Assembly (NCBI RefSeq): GCF_015240065.1
Contig: NZ_CP060506.1
Coordinates: 1 to 64,000 of the forward strand
DNA length: 64,000 nt
DNA from: Nanchangia anserum
GTDB lineage: Bacteria; Actinomycetota; Actinomycetes; Actinomycetales; Actinomycetaceae
Direction of reading: 5' to 3'
The notes beneath the pieces are model-generated. The model did no database searches. It was not told where the DNA came from and saw nothing but the letters and a program-made list of their open reading frames with translations. This document shows, piece after piece, positions 1 to 9,735 of the stretch (position 1 is the first letter of the stretch; every line of letters starts with the position of its first letter). A program made the position numbers and the translations under genes.

Positions 1-1547
1 GACGCTCTCGCTGCGGCCTGGGACCGCGCCGTCACACGGATGCGCACCGAGGCGGCCGTTGGACCGGCCGGCTTGGGAATCCTCGAGGTCACCCGCCCCC
101 TAGGTGCCGTCTCCAACACCCTGCTTCTCGCCGTGTCCTCGATGTACGCCAAGCGTCATCTCGAAACGTCAGCGCGTCTGTTAGAGACGATCCTCAGCGA
201 GGAAATGGGCACGCCCATGAAGATCGCCGTTTCCATTGACGAAGAGCTCGTCACCGAAGACGGCGACGATGAGCCGAATGAACCGGCCCAGACGAGCCTG
301 CACGTCGTTCCCGATGATCCTGGACCGCACCGTCCTGCCTCCGCACCCGAGGCGACGCCATCGTCACCGACCCCGCGTCAGACCACCTCGGCTAGCTCAT
401 CGGCGCGCACGAGTCCGACGCCCCATCAGCCGACGCTGGGTTCGCAGCGGCCCGCCACGCCGACCTCACAGAAGGCCGAGCAAGCCACGGCGGCGTCTCC
501 GGTCGATGCCGAGACTCACCTCAACCCCAACTACACGTTTTCGACATTCGTCATTGGCGCATCGAACCGATTCGCCACGGCGGCCGCCACAGCCGCCGCC
601 GAGAATCCGGGTGGTTCCTATAATCCGCTATTCATTTTTGGCGGCTCGGGCCTCGGGAAAACCCACCTGCTCCACGCCATCGGCCATGAGGTGCTGTCGC
701 TGCGACCCGATCTGCGGGTGAAGTACGTGTCTTCAGAGGAGTTCACGAACGACTTCATCAACTCGATTGCCTCGGGTCGCGCGCTAGAGTTCCAGAACCG
801 CTATCGCGCCGTCGATACGCTCCTCGTCGACGACATCCAGTTCCTCCAGGGCAAAGAGCAGACGATCGAGGAGTTCTTCCACACGTTCAACGCCCTGCAC
901 AACCAGGGATCCCAAATCGTCATCACCTCCGATATGCCCCCAAAGCGACTGGGCGGCTTCGAGGAGAGGATGCGCTCGCGCTTCGAGTGGGGTCTCCAGG
1001 TTGACATTCAGCCGGCCGACCTCGAGACGCGTATCGCGATCTTGCAGAAGAAAGCCGAGCAGGAACGCGTCGCCGTTGATCTGCCGGTGCTGGAATTCAT
1101 CGCCGAACGATTCTCGACGAATATCCGTGAACTCGAGGGGCCCTCGTGCGCGTGACGGCGTTCGCGTCGCTGTCGAGTCAGCCCATCACCACCGACCTCG
1201 CGGCAATCGTGTTGAAGGACAATGTCTCAGATTCCGCGGCCACCGAGATCACCGCGGCGCTCATTCAGTCCGAAACCGCCCAGTATTTCAACGTCACCAT
1301 CGAGGCACTGTGCTCGGCGTCGCGCTCGCGTTCGCTCACAGAAGCCCGCCAGATCGCCATGTACCTGTGCCGCGAGCTCACCGACTTGTCGCTTCCCGCG
1401 ATCGGTGGGCACTTTGGTGGACGCGACCACACAACGGTTATCCACGCCAATCGCAAGATCGCCGAGAAGATGTCGTCCAAGCCCGAGGTCTACAACGACA
1501 TCACCGAGTTGACCAGTCGCATCCGCGCGGCGGCACGATCGAAGTAG
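1..1547 (+). CDS. dnaA: Chromosomal replication initiator DnaA (5' partial, frameshifted)
   Basis: DnaA binds origin DnaA boxes and opens the duplex for DnaB loading. The reading frame is open from base 1 and already reads as domain I, so the true start lies upstream of the window. A Ser/Pro/Thr-rich linker follows, then the AAA+ domain with Walker [14 protein letters not shown] (about 650-690) and Walker [10 protein letters not shown] (about 820-850). The frame breaks at a GGGG run (1137-1140) right after the conserved IRELEG motif. One extra G would give [17 protein letters not shown] and join the second frame (from 1146). That frame holds domain IV with the DnaA signature [14 protein letters not shown]. 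The gene is essential, so a consensus error is far more likely than true loss. Confidence 0.96.
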
Positions 1548-2013
1548 CTGACACCAGAATCCCATCGTTGTCATTCCGGTTTTTCGCCGTACTGGCGCGA
1601 CTTTGTCCCCAAGTGGGGAAAACCTGTGGATAAGTGTGGATGATGGGGCCGAACTTGTGCACAACCCGAGCCCATGTGTGAATGCTGCTCCCGCGTGCCG
1701 ATCGTCATCCCCATTCGTCCACACCCCCTCCCCATCCTCATCCCCACGCCCCGAGTCTTCCTTCCCCGCGCGCTGGCGCCGTTTTGTCGAGTTATCCCCG
1801 CTCGTGCACAGTGCTACTGAGGGGAGTAGTCAAGAATTCTTGACAGATATACACACCCCACCCAGCAGTATGGCCTCCCGAACCCGGCGCGTGGGCGGCC
1901 GGTGAGATAAACACCCAAGACACAGGACAACCAGCTGCTCAGACTCCGGTGCGCGTGGTTACTCTAGAGTCGGGCCATCCGGTCTGAGCGATCTTGGCGC
2001 GAAGGAGTGACGC
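1548..2013. other. DnaA-box cluster A, candidate origin region
   Basis: 466-bp spacer without a gene. It holds one perfect DnaA box in reverse orientation (TGTGGATAA, 1625-1633) and near matches at 1603-1611 (TTGTCCCCA), 1635-1643 (TGTGGATGA), 1655-1664 (palindromic TTGTGCACAA), 1715-1723 (TCGTCCACA), 1792-1800 (TTATCCCCG) and 1802-1810 (TCGTGCACA). A pyrimidine-rich strand (1708-1768) and a comparatively AT-rich stretch (about 1828-1855) follow. A position directly downstream of dnaA is usual for an actinobacterial oriC. Two further clusters in the window make the assignment uncertain. Confidence 0.6.
1830..1843. promoter_or_regulatory. Perfect 14-bp palindrome TCAAGAATTCTTGA
   Basis: The palindrome overlaps a TTGACA-like hexamer (1840-1845) upstream of the penicillin-binding protein gene and next to the DnaA boxes. 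It could be an operator or part of an AT-rich unwinding element. No binding protein can be assigned from sequence alone. Confidence 0.4.
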
Positions 2014-4373
2014 GTGGCTAACAATTCGAAGAACTATCCGTCGAGGCGGAAACTTCGCCAGGCTCAACGCGATGCTCAACGTGCTCGTGCCGACGCTCCG
2101 ACCACCCGCACAACCCAGCCCGTTCACCCGAACACGGGAACCCACGCGTCAGCGGCACACGCTCCCGCGCAGGCTAAGGCGGGGGCACGCGCATCGTCAC
2201 AGCGCAAAAAATCGGCGCCCTCGCTGCGACCAAAGGGTCGGAAGAAGGCCAAGCGCCCACCGTTGAGCCCCAAACAACGCCGACGCCGGTTAATCAAGCG
2301 CATCGCAACGGGGACGCTTGCGCTGTTTCTTCTCGGCATCCTCGGGGCGTGTGGGTTGTTCTTGTCGGCCTACTTCCTCATGGACATTCCCAGTCCCGAC
2401 CAGACGGCTAAAGCCGAGATCACGACGGTGTACTACGCCGATGGCAAGACGAAGATGGCGGAGTTTGCCAAGCAAAACCGCACGATCATCGATACGACGC
2501 AGCTGCCGGACTACGTCGCCCACGCCGTCGTGGCCTCCGAGGACCGAACATTCTTCGAAAACTCCGGCGTCGACATTCGCGGCATCGCCCGTGCTCTGTG
2601 GAACAACGTGCGCGGACGTCCCACCCAGGGTGGGTCGACACTGTCGCAGCAGTATGCGGAAAACTACTACCTGGGAACGAACAAGACCTATTGGGGCAAG
2701 TTCAAGGAAACGATCCTCGCGCTGAAGATCAACCGTCAACAGGACAAGAAAGAGATCCTCAACAACTACCTCAACACCATCTATTTCGGCCGCTCTGCCT
2801 ATGGGATTGAGGCCGCGGCACAGGCCTATTTTGGCAAGCCCGCGGCCGAGTTGACGGTATCGGAGTCCGCGCTGTTGGCCGGTATCATCCCGGCTCCCTC
2901 CGCCTACGATCCCCAGATCAGTCCCGAGATCGCACACATGCGCTGGGAGCGGGTCCTCAACAACATGGTGAGCGACGGGTGGTTGTCGAAGGCCGATCGC
3001 GACAAGCAGGAGTTCCCCGAGACGATCCCCAACACGCCCAAGTCATCGGACTACACGGGATCGAAGGGTTATCTGCTCACTCACGTTCGCCACGAACTCG
3101 TTCACGAAGTCGGCTACAAAGAGGAAGAACTCGACACACTGGGGCTGAAGATCACGACGACGATTGACCCCGATAAGCAGAAGATCGCCGAGGAAGCCGT
3201 CGCCCGTTTACCCGAGCATCAAGCGAATTTGCGTGTCGGTCTGGTGTCGATCGATTCAGCCACGGGTGGGATCGTTGCCGAATACGGCGGTGCCGACTAC
3301 GAGAAAATTCAGCGCTCGGCAGCCTTCCAGGATCAGGCCATGGCCGGCTCGACGTTCAAGCCATTTGCCCTCGTCGCAGCGTTGGAGCAGGGGATGACGC
3401 CGAACACCCGAATTTCGGGAGCCTCCCCGATGGTCGTCAACGGCGAGAAGGTTGGCAACGTCGATCATTCCTACGGCAACATCACACTGGCTGAAGCCGC
3501 AAAATACTCGGTGAACACCTCGTTCGTTCGTCTCAACGACAAGGTCGGCGTGGACGCGACGCGACAGGTTGCCATTGACGCCGGGTATCCGGCTGATACC
3601 CCCGGGCTCGACGCCACCTCGGTGGTCTCGGTGCTGGGCACGGCGTCACCGCATACCGTCAACATCGCCGATGCCTTTACGACATTCGCCACCGGTGGCG
3701 TGCGCCGGCCGGCGCACATCGTTGCCTCGGTGAGCGATTCCTCGGGCAAGGAACTCTACAAGGCCGACACGTCGGGCACGCGTGTCTTTGACGCGGATGT
3801 TATTGCCCAACTCAACGAGGTTCTTCAAGGCGTCGTTCACGGGGGGACCGCGGAAAAGGCTGAGGCTCTGGGACGCCCCGTCGCGGCAAAAACCGGATCG
3901 TCTGAGGACCTGAGGTCGGCTCAGTTCGTCGGTTACATTCCCCAGATGGTCACTGCGGTGTCGATGTATCAGGTGGGTGAGGACGGATCCGAGGAATCCA
4001 TCACCGGCTTCGGTGGCGTCAAAGATGTCTACGGCGGTACGTGGCCGGCGCAGGTATGGAATTGGTACATGCTGCGCGCGAGTGCTGATCTCGAGGTCAA
4101 GTCCTTCCCCGATGCCGCGTCTACCGGAGCAAAATCGGCACCGAAGTACAAGAAACCCGACTATTCCGTGCCCGAGATTCCCACACGACCCCCGACGTCA
4201 CGTTGCCGACGGTTTCTCCACACTTGCCGCAAACGCAGCCCGATGACGGCGACGACGACACGTCACCGTCGCCGTCGCCCTCTCCCTCAACGAGCGAGTC
4301 CTCGACGAGACCGGGCGATAACTCGGGCGGTAACGCTCCGCCTGGGCGGGGACAAAACGGGCGGAATCCCTAG
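2014..4373 (+). CDS. Class A penicillin-binding protein (transglycosylase/transpeptidase), frameshift in tail
   Basis: Bifunctional peptidoglycan synthase at the membrane. The GTG start follows GAAGGAG. A long basic cytoplasmic N-terminus leads to one membrane anchor (about residues 98-123). The GT51 domain follows (ASEDRTFFE, GGSTLSQQ). The transpeptidase domain has all three active-site motifs: STFK (S446/K449), SVN (499-501) and KTG (626-628). After residue about 725 the frame turns into Arg-rich nonsense and runs to 4419. Adding one C to the CCCCC run at 4189-4193 gives instead an acidic Ser/Pro tail (TLPTVSPHLPQTQPDDG, ending NGRNP) that stops at 4373, as expected for this family. I use 4373 as the end. 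The enzyme itself is unaffected. Confidence 0.9.
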
Positions 4374-4462
4374 TGTGACACCGCTGACAGCGCTTCTCGC
4401 CGGTCCTTTCATGGACTAGGGTGGGATGTTGGCCCCTAGGGGCCGTAGGTCAAGACCCTCCT

Positions 4463-4481
4463 GTCACGGAAATCCCGTGAC
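4463..4481 (+). promoter_or_regulatory. Hairpin in the rpsF leader
   Basis: Perfect 7-bp stem GTCACGG/CCGTGAC with a 5-nt loop, about 30 nt before the rpsF start and just before a strong AAAGGAGGT ribosome site. rpsF leaders in many bacteria carry an S6:S18 binding structure. The position fits that, but I cannot match its consensus by eye. No T tract follows, so it does not look like a terminator. A 14-bp palindrome GGCCCCTAGGGGCC lies just upstream (about 4433-4446). Confidence 0.4.
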
Positions 4482-4512
4482 CGATTTCAGTCCAAAGGAG
4501 GTGGGTTGAAGT

Positions 4513-4803
4513 ATGCGCGCCTACGAATTGATGGTGATCCTCAACCCCGAGATCGACGAGCGCACGGTTGCTCCCATGATGGAGAAGCTGCTCAAGCTCG
4601 TCATCGACGGCGGTGGCACCGTGGAGAAGACCGATGTGTGGGGTAAGCGTCGTCTCGCCTACGACATCAACAAGCAGTCCGAGGGCATCTACGTCGTCAT
4701 CGAGATGACGACGACGCCCGAGATCGCGGCCGAGCTCGATCGCCAGCTGACTCTCAACGAGTCGGTCATGCGCACGAAGCTCCTGCGTCGCGACGCACGC
4801 TGA
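4513..4803 (+). CDS. rpsF: 30S ribosomal protein S6
   Basis: 96 residues, full length for bS6. It begins [13 protein letters not shown] and contains [10 protein letters not shown], both characteristic. It binds S18 in the central domain of 16S rRNA. The ATG sits behind a strong AAAGGAGGT site. It heads the conserved rpsF-ssb-rpsR-rplI cluster, in which replication and translation genes are co-transcribed. The downstream gap to ssb is 87 bp. Confidence 0.98.
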   Translation: MRAYELMVILNPEIDERTVAPMMEKLLKLVIDGGGTVEKTDVWGKRRLAYDINKQSEGIYVVIEMTTTPEIAAELDRQLTLNESVMRTKLLRRDAR

Positions 4804-4890
4804 ATCTGTCCTGACGGCTCAGATTTTTCTGCGCTCAATGCGACACTAGTATCCACACGTCAATGAGCCGGCGGACGAAAGGGTAGGAAG

Positions 4891-5454
4891 ATGGCTGGCG
4901 ACACTCAGATCACTGTGGTGGGGAACCTCACGGCCGATCCGGAATTGCGGTTTACGAATTCCGGGGTCGCGGTGGCGTCCTTTAGGGTGGCCTCGACTCC
5001 CCGGACGTACAACCGACAGACGAACCAGTGGGAAAATGGTACCGCCATGTTCCTGCGGTGCACCGCGTGGCGCACGCTTGGCGAAAACTGCGCGGAAACC
5101 CTCAAGAAGGGAATGCACGTCATCGTTCAGGGCCGATTGGTCCAGAACAACTGGCAGACTGCTCAGGGCGAGAACCGTTCCTCCGTCGAGATTCAGGTTG
5201 ATGAAGTCGGTCCGTCGCTTCGTTACGCAACGGCCCAGGTGCAGCGCACCGAGGGTGGTAACTACGGCGGCAACAACGGTGGATACGGCGGCCAAGGGGG
5301 CGGCAATTTTGGCGGGAACGGCGGCTTCGGCCAGCAGTCTCGCGGCTCCCAGCAAAATTCGGGATACAACGCGGGCCCGCAAGGTGGGGCCGATAACGAC
5401 CCGTGGGCAGCAGCCCCGGGCGGGTCATCTTTCGATGACCAACCGCCGTTCTAG
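4891..5454 (+). CDS. ssb: Single-stranded DNA-binding protein
   Basis: 187 residues. The N-terminal OB fold (about 1-115) opens with [19 protein letters not shown] and contains [16 protein letters not shown] Gly/Asn/Gln-rich linker (about 118-165) follows, and the protein ends in the acidic tip FDDQPPF, which recruits replication and repair partners. It coats single-stranded DNA at forks. The gene lies between rpsF and rpsR in the usual bacterial order. Confidence 0.98.
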   Translation: MAGDTQITVVGNLTADPELRFTNSGVAVASFRVASTPRTYNRQTNQWENGTAMFLRCTAWRTLGENCAETLKKGMHVIVQGRLVQNNWQTAQGENRSSVEIQVDEVGPSLRYATAQVQRTEGGNYGGNNGGYGGQGGGNFGGNGGFGQQSRGSQQNSGYNAGPQGGADNDPWAAAPGGSSFDDQPPF

Positions 5455-5509
5455 GTCCCGAGTGGTCGTTCAAGCACTACCACACTGAAGTTTCCTAAAG
5501 GAGATCACC

Positions 5510-5749
5510 ATGGCGAAGAAGCCTCTTCGCAAGCCGATGAAGAAGAAGGCGAACCCGCTGCGCACGGTGTCGATCGACAAGATCGATTACAAGGACACCG
5601 CGCTGCTGCGTAAGTTCATTTCGGATCGTGGCAAGATCCGTGCGCGCCGCGTCACCGGCGTGTCCGTCCAGCAGCAGCGTCAGATCGCGAAGGCCGTCAA
5701 GAACGCCCGCGAGGTTGCCCTGCTGCCCTACTCGAGCTCGAACCGCTAA
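5510..5749 (+). CDS. rpsR: 30S ribosomal protein S18
   Basis: 79 residues, typical bS18 with a basic N-terminus and the core [19 protein letters not shown], ending in [11 protein letters not shown]. The start follows TAAAGGAG. No CxxC zinc motif is visible, so this is the zinc-independent form. Some actinobacteria carry a second, zinc-dependent paralogue elsewhere, controlled by Zur; whether that exists here cannot be seen. Confidence 0.97.
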   Translation: MAKKPLRKPMKKKANPLRTVSIDKIDYKDTALLRKFISDRGKIRARRVTGVSVQQQRQIAKAVKNAREVALLPYSSSNR

Positions 5750-5765
5750 AGGGAGGGTGACGTTC

Positions 5766-6224
5766 ATGAAGAAGACGAAGCTTATCCTCACGTGCGACGT
5801 TGACAACCTGGGCGCGTCGGGCGACGTCGTCTCGGTTGCCGCGGGTTACGCCCGTAACTACCTGCTGCCGCGCGGCATGGCTCAGCCGTGGACTCGCGGT
5901 GCCCAGCGTCAGATCGACCAGATGGTCCGTGCGCGCCGCTCACGCGAGATCGCCTCGATTGAAGATGCCCGCGCCGTGCGCGACGCCATTGAGGCGTCGA
6001 CCGGTGTCACCATCTCCAAGCGTGCCTCGGATGACGGTCGCCTGTTCGGGTCGGTTCAGGCGAGCGATATTGCCGCTGCCGTGAAGGACCAGCTCAAGCA
6101 GACTGTTGATCGCCGCAAGATCGTCATCAACCAGCCGCTGAAGGCGCTCGGCCGTTTCGAGGTCGTGTGCAAGCTGCACGATGACGTCTCGGTGACCCTC
6201 CCCGTTCTGGTGGAGGCCGAGTAG
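5766..6224 (+). CDS. rplI: 50S ribosomal protein L9
   Basis: 152 residues. The N-terminal 23S rRNA-binding domain is recognisable (VDNLGASGDVVSVAAGYARNYLLPRG), followed by the long connecting helix and the C-terminal domain. I chose the ATG at 5766 because GGGAGG lies just upstream, and it gives the family's usual N-terminus. An in-frame start further upstream would overlap rpsR. It is the last gene of the cluster and is followed by a strong terminator. Confidence 0.97.
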   Translation: MKKTKLILTCDVDNLGASGDVVSVAAGYARNYLLPRGMAQPWTRGAQRQIDQMVRARRSREIASIEDARAVRDAIEASTGVTISKRASDDGRLFGSVQASDIAAAVKDQLKQTVDRRKIVINQPLKALGRFEVVCKLHDDVSVTLPVLVEAE

Positions 6225-6248
6225 TCGCCGGACGCAGGTCTAGAGCAT

Positions 6249-6282
6249 AGGTGTGGGGCAGTCCAAGGACTGCCCCACACCT
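6249..6282. terminator. Bidirectional terminator between rplI and MATE gene
   Basis: Nearly perfect 16-bp inverted repeat AGGTGTGGGGCAGTCC / GGACTGCCCCACACCT separated by AA. It lies between the stop of rplI (+) and the convergent MATE gene (-), so it can serve both transcripts. Confidence 0.85.
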
Positions 6283-6289
6283 GTATCTG

Positions 6290-7642
6290 TTAGACGTTCA
6301 TCCACTCATCCGTGCGGATACGCAGTCCGAGGGTGAGCCAACGCATCCCAAAGAAGACGATTCCGTAGGCCAACCAAATGACGACGACGCCGTGACCTCC
6401 CGGCGTTCCCCACTCGCCGGCCATCCAGATGACGGGTGCGAAGACGAGGAAGGTCACCAGCTGAGCAACGGCGAGGTAGCGTGTGTCGTTAGCGCCGATG
6501 AGAATACCGTCATACATGTAGACAATGCCGGCGATGATCTGACAGCCGGCGACCGCGATCAAGCCGGCGCGGGTGGCGTCGACGACGGCGTCATTCGCCG
6601 TGAAGGCGAGCGGGATGATCGGCGAAGCAAGTGCGATGACGGCCCCGAAGACGACGCCGGTTCCCATGCCCCAGCGACTGAGGTGGCGGATGAGGTGGCG
6701 GACTTTTTGCTTGTCGCCGGCACCGAGTGCCTGTCCGACGAGCGCCTGGGCGGCGATAGCCAAAGCATCCATTCCAAACGCTGATAGCGTCCACAACGAC
6801 TTGACGATCTGGTGGCTGGCGAGCGTCACCGCACCGAGCTTGGCGGCGGCAGACAGTGTCATGAGGATCGACAGTTGGAGGCACAGCGTGCGCACCATAA
6901 GAGGTGCCCCCGATAGTCCGGCGGACGTCATGAGGGTGAGGGAAGGACGTAGGGAGACCCCACGGCGTCGGCATGTGCGTCCAACGACGATGACGAACGC
7001 AGCTCCCATTCCCAGCTGCGCAATCATGGTTCCCGCGCCGGCTCCGCTCACCCCGAATCCACCGAGATAAATGAGGCTAAACGACAGCGGAACGTTGGCG
7101 ATAGCCCCGATCGTCGAAACTACGAGGGGTGTCCTCATATCGAGGAGGCCGCGCATGACGCCGTTAGCGGCAAGAACGATGAGCATACCGGCGATGCCGC
7201 CGCATGATGCGTGAATATATGCTACAGCCTGCTCGGCAACTGCGCCGGAGGTCCCGACGACGTGAGCTGCCCACGGTGCGCCGAAGAATAACGCAATCGA
7301 CAAGATGACGCCGATGGCGGCGGCCAACCACATGCCCTGCACTCCATAGCGCAAGCCATCAACGACGCGGCCGGCACCGATATGGCGCGCTGTCACGGCG
7401 GTTGTCGTGTAAGCGAGGAATATGCATAGCCCGACAATGAACGTCAACACCGTCGATCCTGCCGAGAGTCCCGCCAACTGTGCGGTACCCAAATGACCGA
7501 CCATCGAGGTGTCGGCCAGGATGAGCAGCGGCTCGGTCAACAAGGTTCCCAGTGCGGGAATCGCCAGTGACAGGATCGTGCGGCCGAGCGAAGCCTCAAC
7601 GTGAGGATGAGGCTTGTTCGACTCGCTCGGCGTGTCATCCAC
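6290..7642 (-). CDS. MATE-family efflux transporter (DinF/NorM type)
   Basis: About 450-residue integral membrane protein with roughly 12 hydrophobic segments. Family features include LAIPALGTLLTEPLLILADTS near the N-terminus, then LGTAQLAGLS and VGQALGAGDK in the second half. MATE proteins export organic cations and drugs using a sodium or proton gradient. I prefer the GTG at 7642, six to seven bases after GGGAGGAC, over an upstream TTG at 7657 that would contain the ribosome site itself. Its start region touches DnaA-box cluster B. Confidence 0.88.
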   Translation of the reverse strand: MDDTPSESNKPHPHVEASLGRTILSLAIPALGTLLTEPLLILADTSMVGHLGTAQLAGLSAGSTVLTFIVGLCIFLAYTTTAVTARHIGAGRVVDGLRYGVQGMWLAAAIGVILSIALFFGAPWAAHVVGTSGAVAEQAVAYIHASCGGIAGMLIVLAANGVMRGLLDMRTPLVVSTIGAIANVPLSFSLIYLGGFGVSGAGAGTMIAQLGMGAAFVIVVGRTCRRRGVSLRPSLTLMTSAGLSGAPLMVRTLCLQLSILMTLSAAAKLGAVTLASHQIVKSLWTLSAFGMDALAIAAQALVGQALGAGDKQKVRHLIRHLSRWGMGTGVVFGAVIALASPIIPLAFTANDAVVDATRAGLIAVAGCQIIAGIVYMYDGILIGANDTRYLAVAQLVTFLVFAPVIWMAGEWGTPGGHGVVVIWLAYGIVFFGMRWLTLGLRIRTDEWMNV

Positions 7643-7654
7643 GGATTGTCCTCC

Positions 7655-7860
7655 CAATGTTTATCCACAAGGTGTGTACACAAATGTGGATAGAAATGCG
7701 GTCAGCGCGCGGTTTTCCCATCCGCGACTCTTCACCCTAGGGAGTTTTCCCCCGCTCGTCCACACGTATCCCCAGCTTTATCCACATATTATCCCCGAGT
7801 TATCCCCAGTTTCACTCCTGTCACACTTGGCACACAGGGGTTCTCGCGTTAAAGTGAGCG
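7655..7860. other. DnaA-box cluster B upstream of dnaB
   Basis: Spacer between the divergent MATE and dnaB genes. Two perfect TTATCCACA boxes (7661-7669 and 7778-7786) and near matches at 7674-7682, 7685-7693 (TGTGGATAG), 7756-7764 (TCGTCCACA), 7789-7797 (TTATCCCCG) and 7800-7808 (TTATCCCCA). It has more perfect boxes than the spacer after dnaA. It could be the functional origin, a DnaA-titration site, or DnaA control of dnaB transcription. Confidence 0.65.
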
Positions 7861-7950
7861 CGCCCGTGGACGAGGTACGTGCGCTTCTCGGTGAGGAGCC
7901 AGGCACCGCCGCGACGCTGCGTCGCATGTGGGGCGAACGGAAGGAAAGAT

Positions 7951-9285
7951 ATGGCCGGCGACGAACTGTTTGACCGCATCCCTCCCAACGATCGTCAGGC
8001 TGAGGAATCGGTGCTTGGCGCCATGATGCTGTCGAAGGATGCCATCGCCGAGGTCACGATGGAGATTCGCGGCACCGACTACTACCACATGGCCCACCAG
8101 ATCATCCATAACGCGATCGTCGATCTGTACGGGCGCGGTGAGCCCGCAGATGCCGTCACCGTTGCCGCTCAGCTCGAACGCGACGGCGATCTCAAGCGCA
8201 TTGACGGTGCGTCCTATCTGCACTATTTGACGACGACGGTGCCGACCGCGGCGAATGCCGGATATTACGCACGCATCGTCAAGGAGCGCTCCCAGTTGCG
8301 GCGCCTCGTCGAGGTGGGGACGCGCATCGTTCAGCTGGGATACGCCGACGACGGCGGGGATGTGGATACGATCGTCAACCAGGCTCAGGCCGAGGTATAC
8401 GCCGTCACCGAACAGGATGAGCGCAGCGATTATTCGCGCGTGGCCGAGCTGCTCGATCCCACGCTGGAGGAACTGCAAGCGATCGAGCAAAACGGCAACG
8501 AACAGGCGGGAGTCCCGACGGGATTCATCGACCTCGATTCTCTGACGAACGGCCTCCACGGCGGCCAGATGATTATCGTCGCGGCCCGCCCGGCTATGGG
8601 GAAGTCGACGTTTGCCGTCGACATCTGTCGCGCCGCCTCGATCAAACACAAGGTGACCTCGGTAATCTTCAGCCTGGAAATGGGGCTCGGGGAGCTGACG
8701 ATGCGCATCCTCTCGGCCGAATCCGGGGTGTATCTCGAGAAAATGCGCGGCGGCAAGATGGAGCAGCGCGACTGGCAACGCCTCATGAAAGCGGTCGGGG
8801 CCCTCGAAGAAGCGCCGTTGTTCCTCGACGAATCGACGAACATCTCGATGACGGAGATCCGCTCGAAGTGTCGCCGACTCAAGCAGCAGCACAACCTTGG
8901 GTTGATCGTCATCGATTACCTGCAGCTGATGACGTCGGGGCGCAAGGTCGAATCGCGCCAGCAAGAGGTTTCGGAGTTTTCTCGCTCGCTGAAGCTGCTG
9001 GCGAAGGAACTTGACGTTCCCGTCATCGCGGTCGCTCAGCTCAATCGTGGCCCCGAAGCCCGCACGGACCACAAGCCCATGTTGTCTGACCTGCGTGAAT
9101 CCGGGTCGCTCGAACAAGACGCCGACGTCGTCCTGCTGCTCAATCGCCCGGAGGTATACAACCCCGAGGATCGCCCGGGCGAGGCCGACATCATCGTGGC
9201 CAAGCACCGCAATGGGCGCACCGCCACCGTCGTCTTGAGCTTCCAGGGCCAGGCGGCCCGGTTCACCGATATGGCACGCGAATAG
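7951..9285 (+). CDS. dnaB: Replicative DNA helicase DnaB
   Basis: 444 residues, normal length for an intein-free DnaB. The N-terminal domain opens DRIPPNDRQAEESVLGAMM. The RecA-like motor has Walker A ARPAMGKST (about residues 211-219), and SFSLEMG-like and IDYLQLM motifs are visible. The C-terminal part contains SDLRESGSLEQDADVV. It unwinds DNA at the fork as a hexamer loaded by DnaA or its loader. The ATG at 7951 follows GGAAGGAAAG; an in-frame start 72 bp upstream adds a non-conserved stretch. Confidence 0.97.
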   Translation: MAGDELFDRIPPNDRQAEESVLGAMMLSKDAIAEVTMEIRGTDYYHMAHQIIHNAIVDLYGRGEPADAVTVAAQLERDGDLKRIDGASYLHYLTTTVPTAANAGYYARIVKERSQLRRLVEVGTRIVQLGYADDGGDVDTIVNQAQAEVYAVTEQDERSDYSRVAELLDPTLEELQAIEQNGNEQAGVPTGFIDLDSLTNGLHGGQMIIVAARPAMGKSTFAVDICRAASIKHKVTSVIFSLEMGLGELTMRILSAESGVYLEKMRGGKMEQRDWQRLMKAVGALEEAPLFLDESTNISMTEIRSKCRRLKQQHNLGLIVIDYLQLMTSGRKVESRQQEVSEFSRSLKLLAKELDVPVIAVAQLNRGPEARTDHKPMLSDLRESGSLEQDADVVLLLNRPEVYNPEDRPGEADIIVAKHRNGRTATVVLSFQGQAARFTDMARE

Positions 9286-9323
9286 CGAGAATTTCTCGCC
9301 GCGCGAACGTGCGGGGTGCGGCG

Positions 9324-9329
9324 TAGCCT
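9324..9329 (+). promoter_or_regulatory. Candidate -10 box (TAGCCT) of a leaderless start
   Basis: TANNNT hexamer ending six bases before the GTG of the following small gene, which has no usable ribosome site at proper distance. This is the spacing expected when transcription begins at the start codon, a common actinobacterial arrangement. Confidence 0.45.
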
Positions 9330-9335
9330 GCGGGA

Positions 9336-9695
9336 GTGAGCGATTATCCTGTGTTCCTAGCCGGAGGACGACTCCCCGTCTCTCATCCGATCAAAGACCA
9401 GGAACAGACCTTTACCCCTCACCCCGAGTCTGCGACCGATTCGCCTCAGGAGCAGATTCCACCTCGGGCCAGGCGACATCTTCCTGATGCTGAATGTCCA
9501 CTGCGTCCGGGCGACCCCTGCACGCTCTGTCAAGCTTTCGTTACCGGTCCCCACGACTGTCAAACGGTTCGCCTTGTCATGGACGATCCCGACTTGCGTG
9601 CGGAATTAGCCGTGCGTCGTCGTGAGTGGGCAGCTGCGCACCGCCGTGCACACCGGGATGCCATAGTGTCGAGCGCGTCGAAAGGTCTACGCTGA
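9336..9695 (+). CDS. Small conserved actinobacterial protein (DUF6767-like)
   Basis: 119 residues, no signal peptide or membrane segment. The central part CPLRPGDPCTLCQAFVTGPHDCQTV has four cysteines and resembles a short conserved actinobacterial protein I associate with DUF6767. The cysteines could bind metal. The function is unknown. It lies between dnaB and the kinase gene on the same strand, possibly with its own leaderless promoter. Family assignment is from memory of the motif. Confidence 0.6.
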   Translation: MSDYPVFLAGGRLPVSHPIKDQEQTFTPHPESATDSPQEQIPPRARRHLPDAECPLRPGDPCTLCQAFVTGPHDCQTVRLVMDDPDLRAELAVRRREWAAAHRRAHRDAIVSSASKGLR

Positions 9696-9735
9696 AGTTA
9701 CGACACCCGCGGGGGCGTCGGGAAAGGACGATCGC

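Noticed and set aside
7951-9285. Intein in dnaB
   Set aside because: The motor domain is continuous and the protein has normal length.
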